NCBI GenBank assembly: GCA_002441265.1
Contig: DJVQ01000069.1
Span: 1 to 64,000 of the forward strand
Length of the DNA: 64,000 bases
Source of the DNA: Syntrophaceae bacterium UBA6252
GTDB taxonomy: Bacteria; Desulfobacterota; Syntrophia; Syntrophales; UBA6807
Direction of reading: 5' to 3'
The number at the start of each line of letters is the position of its first letter. The stretch's first letter is position 1. Position numbers and translations under genes: made by a program. Positions 8,184 to 16,175 of the stretch are shown piece by piece. The notes under the pieces are model-generated. The model saw only the letters and a program-made list of their open reading frames with translations. It did not search any database and was not told where the DNA came from.

Positions 8184-9716
8184 ATGGATGAGGCAATGGG
8201 TCAACTGATCAAGACGCCGCGCGAGGAAAACTGGCAGACGGGAAACACCTTCGCCGGCCCGTTGAGGAATCTCCTCGACAGGGACGTTGAGAACACCGCC
8301 CAGGAGAGACGCTGTTACGACATGTGCGTCTGTCCTCCCTGTTCCTGTTCGGGAACGCTCAGCATGATCAATAAAACGGTGATTCTGTTCAACAGCCCCC
8401 CCGGCTGCGGAGAGGAGGGCATGATCTCCTGGCGGACGTTCCACATGCAGAGCTGGCAGCAGATGGGCCTGAAAAGCCAACCCGAGTGGTACACGACGGT
8501 CGTGGTGCACAACAACATGGGGCAGAAGGAGATCGTTTTCGGCGGCGGGGACAACATGCACCGGTCTGTCCACTGCGCCTATGAACGGTACAAGCCCAAA
8601 ATGATCGTTATCCTGAACACGTGCCCTCCCGCCATCATCGGTGACGACCTGGAAGGCGTGGGGACGCTTCTGAAGAAGGAATTCAAGGACAGGTGCCACA
8701 TCATACCGATCAGAAGCGAAGGAATCAGCACGCCCATCTGGAGCAATGCGTGGGATCTCAGCCTCATTTCCCTGATGGACAACGTCATGAAGCCCCCCGA
8801 ACGGAGGGTCTCGAACAAGATCAACATATTTTCCAACTTCACCTATTTTTACGATGACTGGCAGGAACTGGCGAGAATGGTCCGGGCGATCGGCCTGGAA
8901 CCTTCGGGACGTTTCGGAAGCCTGCCGGGTTACAGCGAGGTGGAGGACATCGAAAACATGGCGGATGCCGCCTGCAATGCCGCCGTATGCTCCAATTATG
9001 CGCGCTCGGCCTTTGACAGGATGGAAAAGGAGTACGGCATCCCCTTCGTGGAGTTTCCGAGCCAGGCGATGGGCATCGAGATGAGCGAGGAGTGGCTGAC
9101 GGCGGTCGCTTCCGTATTCGGTCTGGAGAAGAAGGCCGCCTCCTTCATCGGCAGGGAGAAAGATCAATTACGGGGATCCATAAAAGATTTCGCTTCCGGC
9201 CTCAAGGGCAAGAGAATCCTGGTAAGCGGCGGAATCGCGAGAGCGATACCGAACGCCTTCATGTGCCATCATCTGGGCATGGAGATCGCCGCGATCAACC
9301 TTTTTCACTACGATCACAGAAACGATCGGGAACTGGAGAAACTCGCCGATCTGATCGGCGGCGATGTCCCCGTGCTGGTGGGTATGCAATTGTACGAGGA
9401 CATGCAGCTTCTGCGCGAGCTCAAACCGGACATATACCTCGTCGATCCCCACTATGCCGGGATCGGCGCACGGATGGGAGTCCCGACGGTAAGCAATCAT
9501 TTTTCGAACAGGGGCTCCTACGTGGGGTTCAGGGGCGCCTTCAATCTCGCAAAGTCTCTGGCCATGGCGCTCGCTCGAAAGGATTTCTTCGCGAAATTCT
9601 CGGGGCTGGGAGAGTGCAAGTACAGGGGAACGGAGTTCTTCCCCTGGAACGAGCCTTATTACGGAATGCTGAAATCCGGCGTTTATCACGGCGGCAAGCG
9701 CCGATGCGGATGCTGA
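8184..9716 (+). CDS. Nitrogenase-like component 1 alpha (NifD-like) subunit
   Basis: 510 residues, AGGAGG ribosome site, first gene of the cluster. It is an oxidoreductase/nitrogenase component 1 protein. P-cluster-type cysteines: a cysteine-rich stretch at 44-55 (CYDMCVCPPCSC), C75 in SPPGCGEE and C147 in NTCPPAIIGDD. The two residues that bind the active-site cofactor in NifD (Cys275 and His442 in Azotobacter) align with C269 (VCSNYARSAFDRME) and H439 (VSNHFSNRGSYVGFR), so a NifB-derived cofactor is plausible. Other ligand-pocket sequences of NifD are not conserved. The protein is too divergent to be called NifD of a true nitrogenase, and no NifE/NifN scaffold is nearby. Partners: the K-like subunit 14 bp downstream and the H-like reductase. 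Substrate unknown; the methylthio-alkane reductase clade (MarD) is the closest characterised type I would test. Confidence 0.85.
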   Translation: MDEAMGQLIKTPREENWQTGNTFAGPLRNLLDRDVENTAQERRCYDMCVCPPCSCSGTLSMINKTVILFNSPPGCGEEGMISWRTFHMQSWQQMGLKSQPEWYTTVVVHNNMGQKEIVFGGGDNMHRSVHCAYERYKPKMIVILNTCPPAIIGDDLEGVGTLLKKEFKDRCHIIPIRSEGISTPIWSNAWDLSLISLMDNVMKPPERRVSNKINIFSNFTYFYDDWQELARMVRAIGLEPSGRFGSLPGYSEVEDIENMADAACNAAVCSNYARSAFDRMEKEYGIPFVEFPSQAMGIEMSEEWLTAVASVFGLEKKAASFIGREKDQLRGSIKDFASGLKGKRILVSGGIARAIPNAFMCHHLGMEIAAINLFHYDHRNDRELEKLADLIGGDVPVLVGMQLYEDMQLLRELKPDIYLVDPHYAGIGARMGVPTVSNHFSNRGSYVGFRGAFNLAKSLAMALARKDFFAKFSGLGECKYRGTEFFPWNEPYYGMLKSGVYHGGKRRCGC

Positions 9717-9730
9717 ATCAAGGAGCGGCC

Positions 9731-11047
9731 ATGGAAACGACAGCGACAGCGACTCAGGAAAGACCGTGCGTGCGGGAGGTCACTACGTCCTGTTCCGCAC
9801 TGGGAGCAAATTATTTCGCGTTCGGAGTCGAGGATGCCATATCCGTTCCGAACACGGGCCAGGGGTGTCTTTTTACCCTCATTCACGGATTGAAAGCGAA
9901 AGGGAACAAGGATTTCGGTCCCGTCTGCGGCACGGGGCTGTGCAACAGGGAGGTGGTTTACGGAGGCCAGAGCAGGCTGGAGGAAACCATCTTCGCCGCC
10001 GAAACCATGCACGATCCCAATCTCATCTACGTGGCCGACGGCTGTGTCCCGGCCATCATCGGCGATGACAACGTCGGGGTCATCCAGTCCATGAGGGGAA
10101 GGTTGAAGAAAGCGAAAGTCGTCTACGTGGACACGACCGGTTTTGACGGGGACCTCGTTTACGGGTTCAACAAAGCGGCCCTGGCGACCGTGAACCAGGT
10201 CATGGATCCGCCCCGGGAGAAACTGGACCGTACGGTCAACATCATGGGGATTGCGTACTGGTATGACTCCTTCTTTGAAGGCAACGCCCGGGAAATGGCC
10301 AGGCTGATGGATCTGATCGGATTGAACGTGAACTGCGTGTTCGGCTGCGGCTGCACGCGACGGCAGATCGAGGACATGCCCGAGGCCGTCCTGAACGTGG
10401 TCGTGTCGGACTATATCAATGTGGATGCGGCCGAACGGATGGAGGAAAAATTCGGCGTTCCTTTCGTGTACGCAAGAAGAGGGACTCCCGTCGGATTGGA
10501 GGCGACGGAGGAATTTCTCCTGGAAGTGGCAAGGAAGACGGCGCTGAACCTCAAGGAAGTCGAGGGAAAAATAGCGAAAGAGAAGAAAAGGATCATGGAG
10601 AAGGTATCCATCGGCCTCGATTACTGGTTTGAAAGAATCGGCAGGCATAAAGTGGCCATCGTCGCCGACTCGGGCCGGGCGATCGGCCTGTACCGTTTCC
10701 TGGTGAACGACCTGCAACTGGAACCGGCGTTTGTGGCCATGACGACCATGGGCGTCGAATCGAGAAGCATTCTGGATGAGATCATTTCCCGGAACGGAAT
10801 CGGCTGGCGGCCTCCCGTCCTGGAAATGCCCGATGGATGCGATATCCGGAACATGGCCGATCGTACGAAGCCCACCCTGATGCTGGGCAGGACGCCGGAA
10901 AGGGAATGGTGCCTGAACCATGGAGCCAATTACCTTCCCATCACGCACCCGGTCCTGGACAGCATCGAAATCCTGGGAAGAACGGACATCGGGTTCAACG
11001 GCATGAGAACGTATCTCCATGAAATGGTGAACGTGCTTCTCAAATAA
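9731..11047 (+). CDS. Nitrogenase-like component 1 beta (NifK-like) subunit
   Basis: 438 residues; the ATG at 9731 follows AAGGAG and is preferred over longer in-frame starts that overlap the D-like gene. The three P-cluster cysteines of NifK are all matched with near-native spacing: C21 (SCSALGANYFA, compare CQPLGA), C46 (NTGQGC, compare GSQGC) and C105 (DGCVPAIIGDD, compare TCMAEVIGDD). It lacks the N-terminal extension of some NifK proteins and is shorter than NifK (about 520). It pairs with the D-like subunit in a presumed alpha2-beta2 catalytic component receiving electrons from the H-like protein. Confidence 0.85.
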   Translation: METTATATQERPCVREVTTSCSALGANYFAFGVEDAISVPNTGQGCLFTLIHGLKAKGNKDFGPVCGTGLCNREVVYGGQSRLEETIFAAETMHDPNLIYVADGCVPAIIGDDNVGVIQSMRGRLKKAKVVYVDTTGFDGDLVYGFNKAALATVNQVMDPPREKLDRTVNIMGIAYWYDSFFEGNAREMARLMDLIGLNVNCVFGCGCTRRQIEDMPEAVLNVVVSDYINVDAAERMEEKFGVPFVYARRGTPVGLEATEEFLLEVARKTALNLKEVEGKIAKEKKRIMEKVSIGLDYWFERIGRHKVAIVADSGRAIGLYRFLVNDLQLEPAFVAMTTMGVESRSILDEIISRNGIGWRPPVLEMPDGCDIRNMADRTKPTLMLGRTPEREWCLNHGANYLPITHPVLDSIEILGRTDIGFNGMRTYLHEMVNVLLK

Positions 11048-11068
11048 GTCTGGAAGAAGGGACAAATC

Positions 11069-11908
11069 ATGAGACAGATCGCGATTTACGGAAAAGGGGG
11101 AATCGGCAAGTCAACGATTTCATCGAACCTGGCTGCCTCGATCGCCGGGGAAGGCGTCAAGGTCGCCCTGATCGGATGCGATCCCAAGGGCGATTCCACG
11201 CGGAACCTGATGAGGGGAAGGAAGATTCCGGCGGTGCTGGACATTCTGAGGAAAAGCGGGAGCACGAAGAACATCGAGAAGGATTCCATCATCTTCAACG
11301 GCTTCGCCGATGTGACCTGCGTCGAGTCGGGGGGTCCGGAGCCCGGGATCGGGTGCGCGGGCAGGGGTGTCATCGAGGCGCTTTCCACCATCAGTTCCTT
11401 CGGTTTCTATAACGACGGTTTCGACATCGTTCTTTACGACGTTCTCGGCGATGTGGTGTGCGGCGGATTCGCGACCCCCATCAGGCAGGGGTTCGCCCAG
11501 GAAATCTACATCGTGGTCAGCGGGGAATACATGTCCCTTTACGCGGCGAACAACATCTGCCGGGGTGTGAAGGTCTTTGCCGACAGGGGCGTGAAAACGC
11601 ACGTGGCCGGGTTCATCCTGAATTCGAGAAACGTGCCCCGGGAGCGCGAACTCGCCGAGATCGTAGCGGAAGCGATAGGCACCCGGATCATCGGAATCAT
11701 CCCGCGGGACAACACCATCGGAAATTGCGAACGCCAGGGGATGACCACGATAGAGAACGCCACCGGGTCCGACATCGAGAAGACGTTCCGGGAACTGGCG
11801 AGGTCCATCATAAACAACAAGAGACTGGTTGTTCCGACGCCGCTTTCCAACGACGATCTGGAAAGCCTGCTGATGAATTTTCAACTCGAGGAATGCGCAA
11901 AAGGGTAA
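11069..11908 (+). CDS. Nitrogenase reductase-like Fe protein (NifH-like)
   Basis: 279 residues, the normal NifH size. P-loop YGKGGIGKST (7-16), switch CDPKGDSTR, and both [4Fe-4S] ligands in their usual contexts: C96 in ESGGPEPGIGCAGRG and C131 in YDVLGDVVCGGFA. R99, the residue ADP-ribosylated by DraT in true NifH, is present. It is much closer to NifH than the D/K-like partners are to NifDK. It should hydrolyse ATP and pass single electrons to the D/K-like component. The gene follows the K-like gene by 21 bp and precedes the ABC ATPase by 5 bp, so all belong to one transcript. DraT/DraG are not seen here. Confidence 0.93.
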   Translation: MRQIAIYGKGGIGKSTISSNLAASIAGEGVKVALIGCDPKGDSTRNLMRGRKIPAVLDILRKSGSTKNIEKDSIIFNGFADVTCVESGGPEPGIGCAGRGVIEALSTISSFGFYNDGFDIVLYDVLGDVVCGGFATPIRQGFAQEIYIVVSGEYMSLYAANNICRGVKVFADRGVKTHVAGFILNSRNVPRERELAEIVAEAIGTRIIGIIPRDNTIGNCERQGMTTIENATGSDIEKTFRELARSIINNKRLVVPTPLSNDDLESLLMNFQLEECAKG

Positions 11909-11913
11909 TCGAA

Positions 11914-12666
11914 ATGCTTCAAATCTGGGAAGTGAGCAAGGACTATCAACTGAAAGGCAGGAAAGTCAGAATACTGGATGACGTGTCTCTCAAGGTGGAG
12001 GACGGCAGGTTTCTGGCCATCCTGGGCGCCAGCGGATGCGGGAAAACCACCTTGCTCAGGATCGTGGCCGGCCTGGAGGAAGCCAATGAGGGCAAGGTTT
12101 TTTTCCGGGGGGAGGAGATCACGAAACCCAGCGCCCAGTGGGGCATGGTTTTCCAGGATCATGCTTTGTTCCCATGGCGCAACGTTCAGGAGAACGTCGA
12201 ACTCGGCCTTGAAATCAAAGGGTTGAAAAAGACGGAGCGGCGGGAGCTTGCAGTGAAATATCTGACGCTCGTCGGGTTGTCCGACCATCTGACGAAACTG
12301 CCGAACGAGTTGAGCGGGGGCATGAAACACCGGGTCGCCCTCGCCCGGACCCTGGCATCGAACCCGTCGATGTTTCTGATGGACGAACCCTTTGCGGCCC
12401 TCGACACGCAAACGAAAAAGGAGTTGCAGCGGGAACTGCTGCAGATCTGGTCGATTGAAAAAAAAATGGTTCTTTTTGTCACCCACGACGTCGAAGAGGC
12501 CGCCTTCCTGGCGGACATGATCTGCGTCCTGTCCTCCTGTCCGGGGAGGGTGAAGGAAGTCGTTGTCAATCACCTTCCCCGGAATGAGGACTGTTCCAGA
12601 AGCAAGGGAAAGGAATTTTACGAGTTGAAGGAGCGGCTGCTCTCCTTGATCGACAAGGGGTGGTAG
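11914..12666 (+). CDS. ABC transporter ATPase (nitrate/sulfonate/taurine type)
   Basis: 250 residues. Walker A GASGCGKTT (38-46), signature LSGGM (in NELSGGMKHRVALAR), Walker B MFLMDEP and the H-loop THDVEEA. The QDHALFPWRNVQENV Q-loop is typical of SsuB/TauB/NrtD proteins. The start at 11914 has AAGGG eight bases upstream; an alternative ATG at 11893 would overlap the preceding stop. It energises the permease encoded at 14095. Location inside the nitrogenase-like operon suggests that the imported compound is the substrate or a cofactor precursor of the reductase. Confidence 0.88.
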   Translation: MLQIWEVSKDYQLKGRKVRILDDVSLKVEDGRFLAILGASGCGKTTLLRIVAGLEEANEGKVFFRGEEITKPSAQWGMVFQDHALFPWRNVQENVELGLEIKGLKKTERRELAVKYLTLVGLSDHLTKLPNELSGGMKHRVALARTLASNPSMFLMDEPFAALDTQTKKELQRELLQIWSIEKKMVLFVTHDVEEAAFLADMICVLSSCPGRVKEVVVNHLPRNEDCSRSKGKEFYELKERLLSLIDKGW

Positions 12667-12754
12667 CGGTTCTTTCGGGACAGGTCTGTTCAATCGTCGA
12701 ACATCTGCGGTTCCGGTGTCTTCATGCCGGTTTTCACGAAAGCGAGGCGACCAG

Positions 12755-14065
12755 ATGTCTGTACACGAAAAAAAAAGAAACGTGGAAGGGCGCCAACCGA
12801 CGGCGTTGCCGGGGAAAGCGGATGCCGCCGGCGGGGATCTCTCACGGGCGGGGTATACCCGGAAGGATTTCCTGAGAATCTGCGGCAGGGCGGGATTGGC
12901 CGTGACGGCGTTGACCGTCGGCACGATGTGCGGCAGCCTGTCTCCGGGACACTCCTTCGCCGAGGGGAAAGAGGACGTTCTCAGGATCGGGTACATCCCC
13001 ATCACCGATGCGACGCCCCTTCTCATCGCCTATGCGAAGGGTTTCTACGCCGAGGAAGGGATTGAAGCGGAACGGCCCGTTCTGATCAGGGGCTGGTCCA
13101 CGTTGTCCGAGGCGTTCATGTCGAAAAAATTCAACTTCACCCACCTGCTTCTGCCCATTCCCGTCTACATGCGCTACAGCCTCGACTTCCCCGTCAAGGT
13201 CGTTGCCTGGGACCACTTGAACAACTCGGCGATCACCGTCGGGGAAAAGAGCGGAATCAATTCCCTTCGGGATCTGGGCGGTAAACGCATCGCCATTCCC
13301 TACTGGTATTCGATGCACAACATCATCCTTCAACTCTGTCTGAAAAAATACGGCATCAGGGTGGTCACCAGGGAAGGAAAAGTTCTCGAAGACGACGAGA
13401 CCTATCTGTTTACGATGAATCCGCCCGACATGCCCACCGCCATGGCAAGAGGTTCCATCGACGGGTACATCGTTGCCGAACCGTTCAACGCGGCCGGTGA
13501 AATCTTCGCGAAGGGCCGGATCATCAGATTCACGGGAGATGTCTGGCAGAACCATCCGTGCTGTGTGGCGGTGATGCGCGAGGAAGACATTCGAATGAAC
13601 CCGGAATGGTGTCAACGGGTAATCAACGCCGTCGTCAAGGCGGAACTGTGGTCGAAGAACAACATGGGGGAAACGGCTCACATTCTGTCGAAGGAGGGCG
13701 ACGGCTACCTGCCCCTGCCGGAGAAGGTGATCGCCCGCGCCATGATGAAGTACGATCTCGACACCTACGGAACGGAGAAGGGGACCGGCGCCATCACCCA
13801 TGCGGACTGGCCGGTTTCGAGAATAGGGTTCCAGCCGTACCAGTTCAAATCCAATACCGTAAAGGTTGTGGAATATCTGAAGGAAACGGTCATGGAAGGG
13901 GATGTGTCCTTCCTGGACAAGGTTTCTCCCGAGTTCGTGAGCGAGGACCTGATGAATTATGAAATGGTGACGAAGGCAATTCTGAAGGCCGGGGGGATGA
14001 AACGCTTTGACGGAATCGAACGGGATGACGCCCTGTTTACAAGAGACGAAATCATATCCGTCTGA
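12755..14065 (+). CDS. ABC transporter substrate-binding protein (NMT1/SsuA-like), Tat-type signal
   Basis: 436 residues. The N-terminal region is polar for about 35 residues and then has TRKDFLRICGRAGLAVTALT, a twin-arginine-like signal of the KR type, with cleavage probably after SFA. The mature part has the NMT1/THI5 fold signatures IGYIPITDATPLLIAYAKGF and AEEGIEAE, shared by nitrate-, sulfonate-, taurine- and thiamine-precursor-binding proteins. The ligand cannot be read from the sequence. The chosen ATG follows GCGAGG. It lies between ATPase and permease genes. Confidence 0.82.
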   Translation: MSVHEKKRNVEGRQPTALPGKADAAGGDLSRAGYTRKDFLRICGRAGLAVTALTVGTMCGSLSPGHSFAEGKEDVLRIGYIPITDATPLLIAYAKGFYAEEGIEAERPVLIRGWSTLSEAFMSKKFNFTHLLLPIPVYMRYSLDFPVKVVAWDHLNNSAITVGEKSGINSLRDLGGKRIAIPYWYSMHNIILQLCLKKYGIRVVTREGKVLEDDETYLFTMNPPDMPTAMARGSIDGYIVAEPFNAAGEIFAKGRIIRFTGDVWQNHPCCVAVMREEDIRMNPEWCQRVINAVVKAELWSKNNMGETAHILSKEGDGYLPLPEKVIARAMMKYDLDTYGTEKGTGAITHADWPVSRIGFQPYQFKSNTVKVVEYLKETVMEGDVSFLDKVSPEFVSEDLMNYEMVTKAILKAGGMKRFDGIERDDALFTRDEIISV

Positions 14066-14094
14066 GAAAGACAACGTGCCGGGGGAGTCGAGCC

Positions 14095-14844
14095 GTGAAG
14101 CATCCTTTGCTGTTGAAAGCGATGGGAGTCGTTATTGCCCTGTTCCTGTGGCAGATCGTTGCCAGTTCACACGTCCTGGGTGACGATTTCGGATCGTCTT
14201 TCTCCCCCGTCAATGCCCTGACTTCCCTTTTTCATCTGGCCTTGAGCGGGGATCTGGCCAAACAGGCGGTCCCCAGCCTGAAAAGGATATTCGTCGGGAT
14301 GACGGCCGCCACCTTCCTGGGAGTGATCGTCGGGATCGTCATAGGCCTGTACGGATCGATTCAATACCTGACATACATGCCCTTTCAGTTCATCCGGATG
14401 ACATCCCCCCTGGCGTGGATGCCCATCGCCATCATTCTGCTCGGCATCGGGGACAGGCCCGTCTATTTTCTCATCGCCGTCGCCGCCGTCTGGCCCGTCA
14501 TCATCAACACCTATTCGGGAGTCAAAAGGGTCAGCCGGATATGGATCGAAGTCATCAAGACGCTGGGCGGCAACGACTGGCTGGTTCTCACGAAGGTGAT
14601 CGTACCCGCCATCATTCCGTATGTCATGACGGGCCTGAAGGTGGCCGTCGGAATCTCCTGGATCATCCTCGTGCCCGCCGAGATGCTGGGAGTGAGTTCC
14701 GGCCTGGGTTACTTCATCTTGGATTGCCGCGACAGATTCAGCTACGACGAGATGATGGCCGTCATCCTGGTCATAGGCATGATCGGTCTGATTCTGGATT
14801 CTCTGATCGGGATTCTGCAGGACCACTATAACTGGAGCTTGTGA
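14095..14844 (+). CDS. ABC transporter permease (SsuC/TauC-like)
   Basis: 249 residues with six predicted membrane segments; GTG start after GGGGAG. The EAA loop is visible as WIEVIKTLGGNDWLVLTKVIVPAIIP, with the conserved glycine followed by I-x-LP-like residues, which docks the ATPase. Together with the two preceding genes it forms a complete importer of the nitrate/sulfonate/taurine family. Its stop overlaps the region of the next gene start by translational coupling distance. Confidence 0.87.
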   Translation: MKHPLLLKAMGVVIALFLWQIVASSHVLGDDFGSSFSPVNALTSLFHLALSGDLAKQAVPSLKRIFVGMTAATFLGVIVGIVIGLYGSIQYLTYMPFQFIRMTSPLAWMPIAIILLGIGDRPVYFLIAVAAVWPVIINTYSGVKRVSRIWIEVIKTLGGNDWLVLTKVIVPAIIPYVMTGLKVAVGISWIILVPAEMLGVSSGLGYFILDCRDRFSYDEMMAVILVIGMIGLILDSLIGILQDHYNWSL

Positions 14845-14855
14845 GAGAGGAAATC

Positions 14856-15767
14856 ATGCACGTTACGATGACGAACGGAACGGCGGCTGCGGTGCTGAGC
14901 GATCCTGAAGAATCAGGCATCAGCGGGGAAAGAAGGACCGGACATCCATGTTTTGACAGGGCCTCCGTCGAACACGTGGGACGAATGCATCTGCCGGTGG
15001 CGCCGAAGTGCAATATCAAATGCCGCTATTGCGAGCGCCGGTACGGTTGCGTGGATGGGGACGGCCCCGGGTCCGCCGATCGGGTTCTGAGTCCGGAGAC
15101 GGCGCTCCAGAGGGCAAGGAGGATTCTGGATCGGGACGTAAGCATACGGGCCATCGGCATCGCCGGGCCCGGGGATCCCCTGGCGAACGAGGAAACGATG
15201 ACGACCCTGCGGCTCATCGGCAGGGAATTCCCGGATTATATCAAGTGCCTGTGCACAAACGGGCTGGCATTGCCGGAAAGGGTGGCGGAACTGAAGGAAG
15301 CGGGCCTGAACAACCTTACGGTTACGGTGAATGCCGTGGATCCGCGGATCGGGGCGAAAATCTACGCACACGTGATCCGGGAAAAGAGGATATACCGGGG
15401 CGAGGAGGCGGCGGCATTGCTGTGGAGCCGGCAGAAAGAGGGCATCGAAAGAGCCGTCGATTGCGGCTTGCGCGTGAAAGTCAATACGATTCTCATCCCG
15501 GGAATCAACGATGAGGGAGTGGCCGGCGTGGCCCTTGCCGTGAGCCGTCTGGGAGTGCCCCTGATGAATCTTGTGCCGTTGATCCCCCGCGCGGATTTTT
15601 CCCATATTCGTCCCCCGAGCGGACACACGCTGCGAATCATCAGGGCGCGGTTGCAGGAGTTCCTGCCGCAGATGGGCTGGTGCCGCCAATGCAAGGCCGA
15701 TGCAGTCGGCCTGCTCCATGACTCAGCCCGTTGCCGCACCGGATGCCGTTCGCGCCTGTCGATATGA
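14856..15767 (+). CDS. NifB-like radical SAM cofactor-cluster protein
   Basis: 303 residues. Radical SAM motif CX3CX2C at C52-C56-C59 (CNIKCRYC), embedded in the NifB-specific context HPCFDRASVEHVGRMHLPVA (starting at H30) and followed by ERRYGCVDGDGPGS, matching NifB RKYDCxNESRPG. Near the C-terminus the NifB hallmark CRQCKADAVGLL is also present. NifB fuses two [4Fe-4S] clusters with a carbide and sulfur to make the 8Fe core (NifB-co). There is no fused NifX domain, as in short NifB proteins. The ATG at 14856 with GAGAGG is preferred over a GTG at 14841. Its presence argues that the D/K-like component carries a NifB-derived cofactor rather than a simple [4Fe-4S] site. Confidence 0.88.
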   Translation: MHVTMTNGTAAAVLSDPEESGISGERRTGHPCFDRASVEHVGRMHLPVAPKCNIKCRYCERRYGCVDGDGPGSADRVLSPETALQRARRILDRDVSIRAIGIAGPGDPLANEETMTTLRLIGREFPDYIKCLCTNGLALPERVAELKEAGLNNLTVTVNAVDPRIGAKIYAHVIREKRIYRGEEAAALLWSRQKEGIERAVDCGLRVKVNTILIPGINDEGVAGVALAVSRLGVPLMNLVPLIPRADFSHIRPPSGHTLRIIRARLQEFLPQMGWCRQCKADAVGLLHDSARCRTGCRSRLSI

Positions 15768-16078
15768 GTCTTTCCCACGGAGGGATCGGAAGAGGGCCGC
15801 GTTGATGGATATATGCCGCATTTTGCGGAACCTATCCGCCGAGATCGCCTTTTTGCGCGGCCGTCCGCCGCACCGGCCGTCGCGCCGTCTCCCTCCGGGG
15901 ATGCGTTTCCTGTCCGGCCGAAACCGTGCCCTCTTCGAATATCAAACAAATATGTATGGATGAGTTGTCAACGTTACGAATACGGGTGTTTTGCCCTTTT
16001 GCCCGGCAGGGCCCGGGCATGCAAACTTCCTCTTCTGTTTTCGGACGGATAGCACCCGTTTCCCCGTCGACGACCGAT
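15768..16078. other. Intergenic upstream of the NifA-like gene
   Basis: No gene seen. A hairpin GCCCGG / CCGGGC (about 16001-16018, six-base loop) could end the nitrogenase-like transcript. AT-rich sequence at about 15935-15985 is a candidate activator-binding zone for the sigma-54 promoter that follows. Confidence 0.4.
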
Positions 16079-16094
16079 TGGCACACACATTGCT
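16079..16094 (+). promoter_or_regulatory. Sigma-54 promoter of the NifA-like gene
   Basis: TGGCACACACATTGCT is a full match to the -24/-12 consensus with the exact spacing between GG and GC. It lies 82 bp upstream of the ATG at 16176; predicted transcription start near 16105. Confidence 0.85.
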
Positions 16095-16175
16095 ATCTTG
16101 ATTTCAGAGACTTGAAAACCTACGGCACTGAAAGGCCTGGCCTCCCGTTCATCCCGAGGTCGAAGAACGCGGGAC

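Noticed and set aside
8184..11908. Calling the D/K/H-like genes a true molybdenum nitrogenase
   Set aside because: The D and K proteins are shorter or divergent outside the ligand motifs and NifE/NifN are absent here. The data support only a nitrogenase-like reductase.
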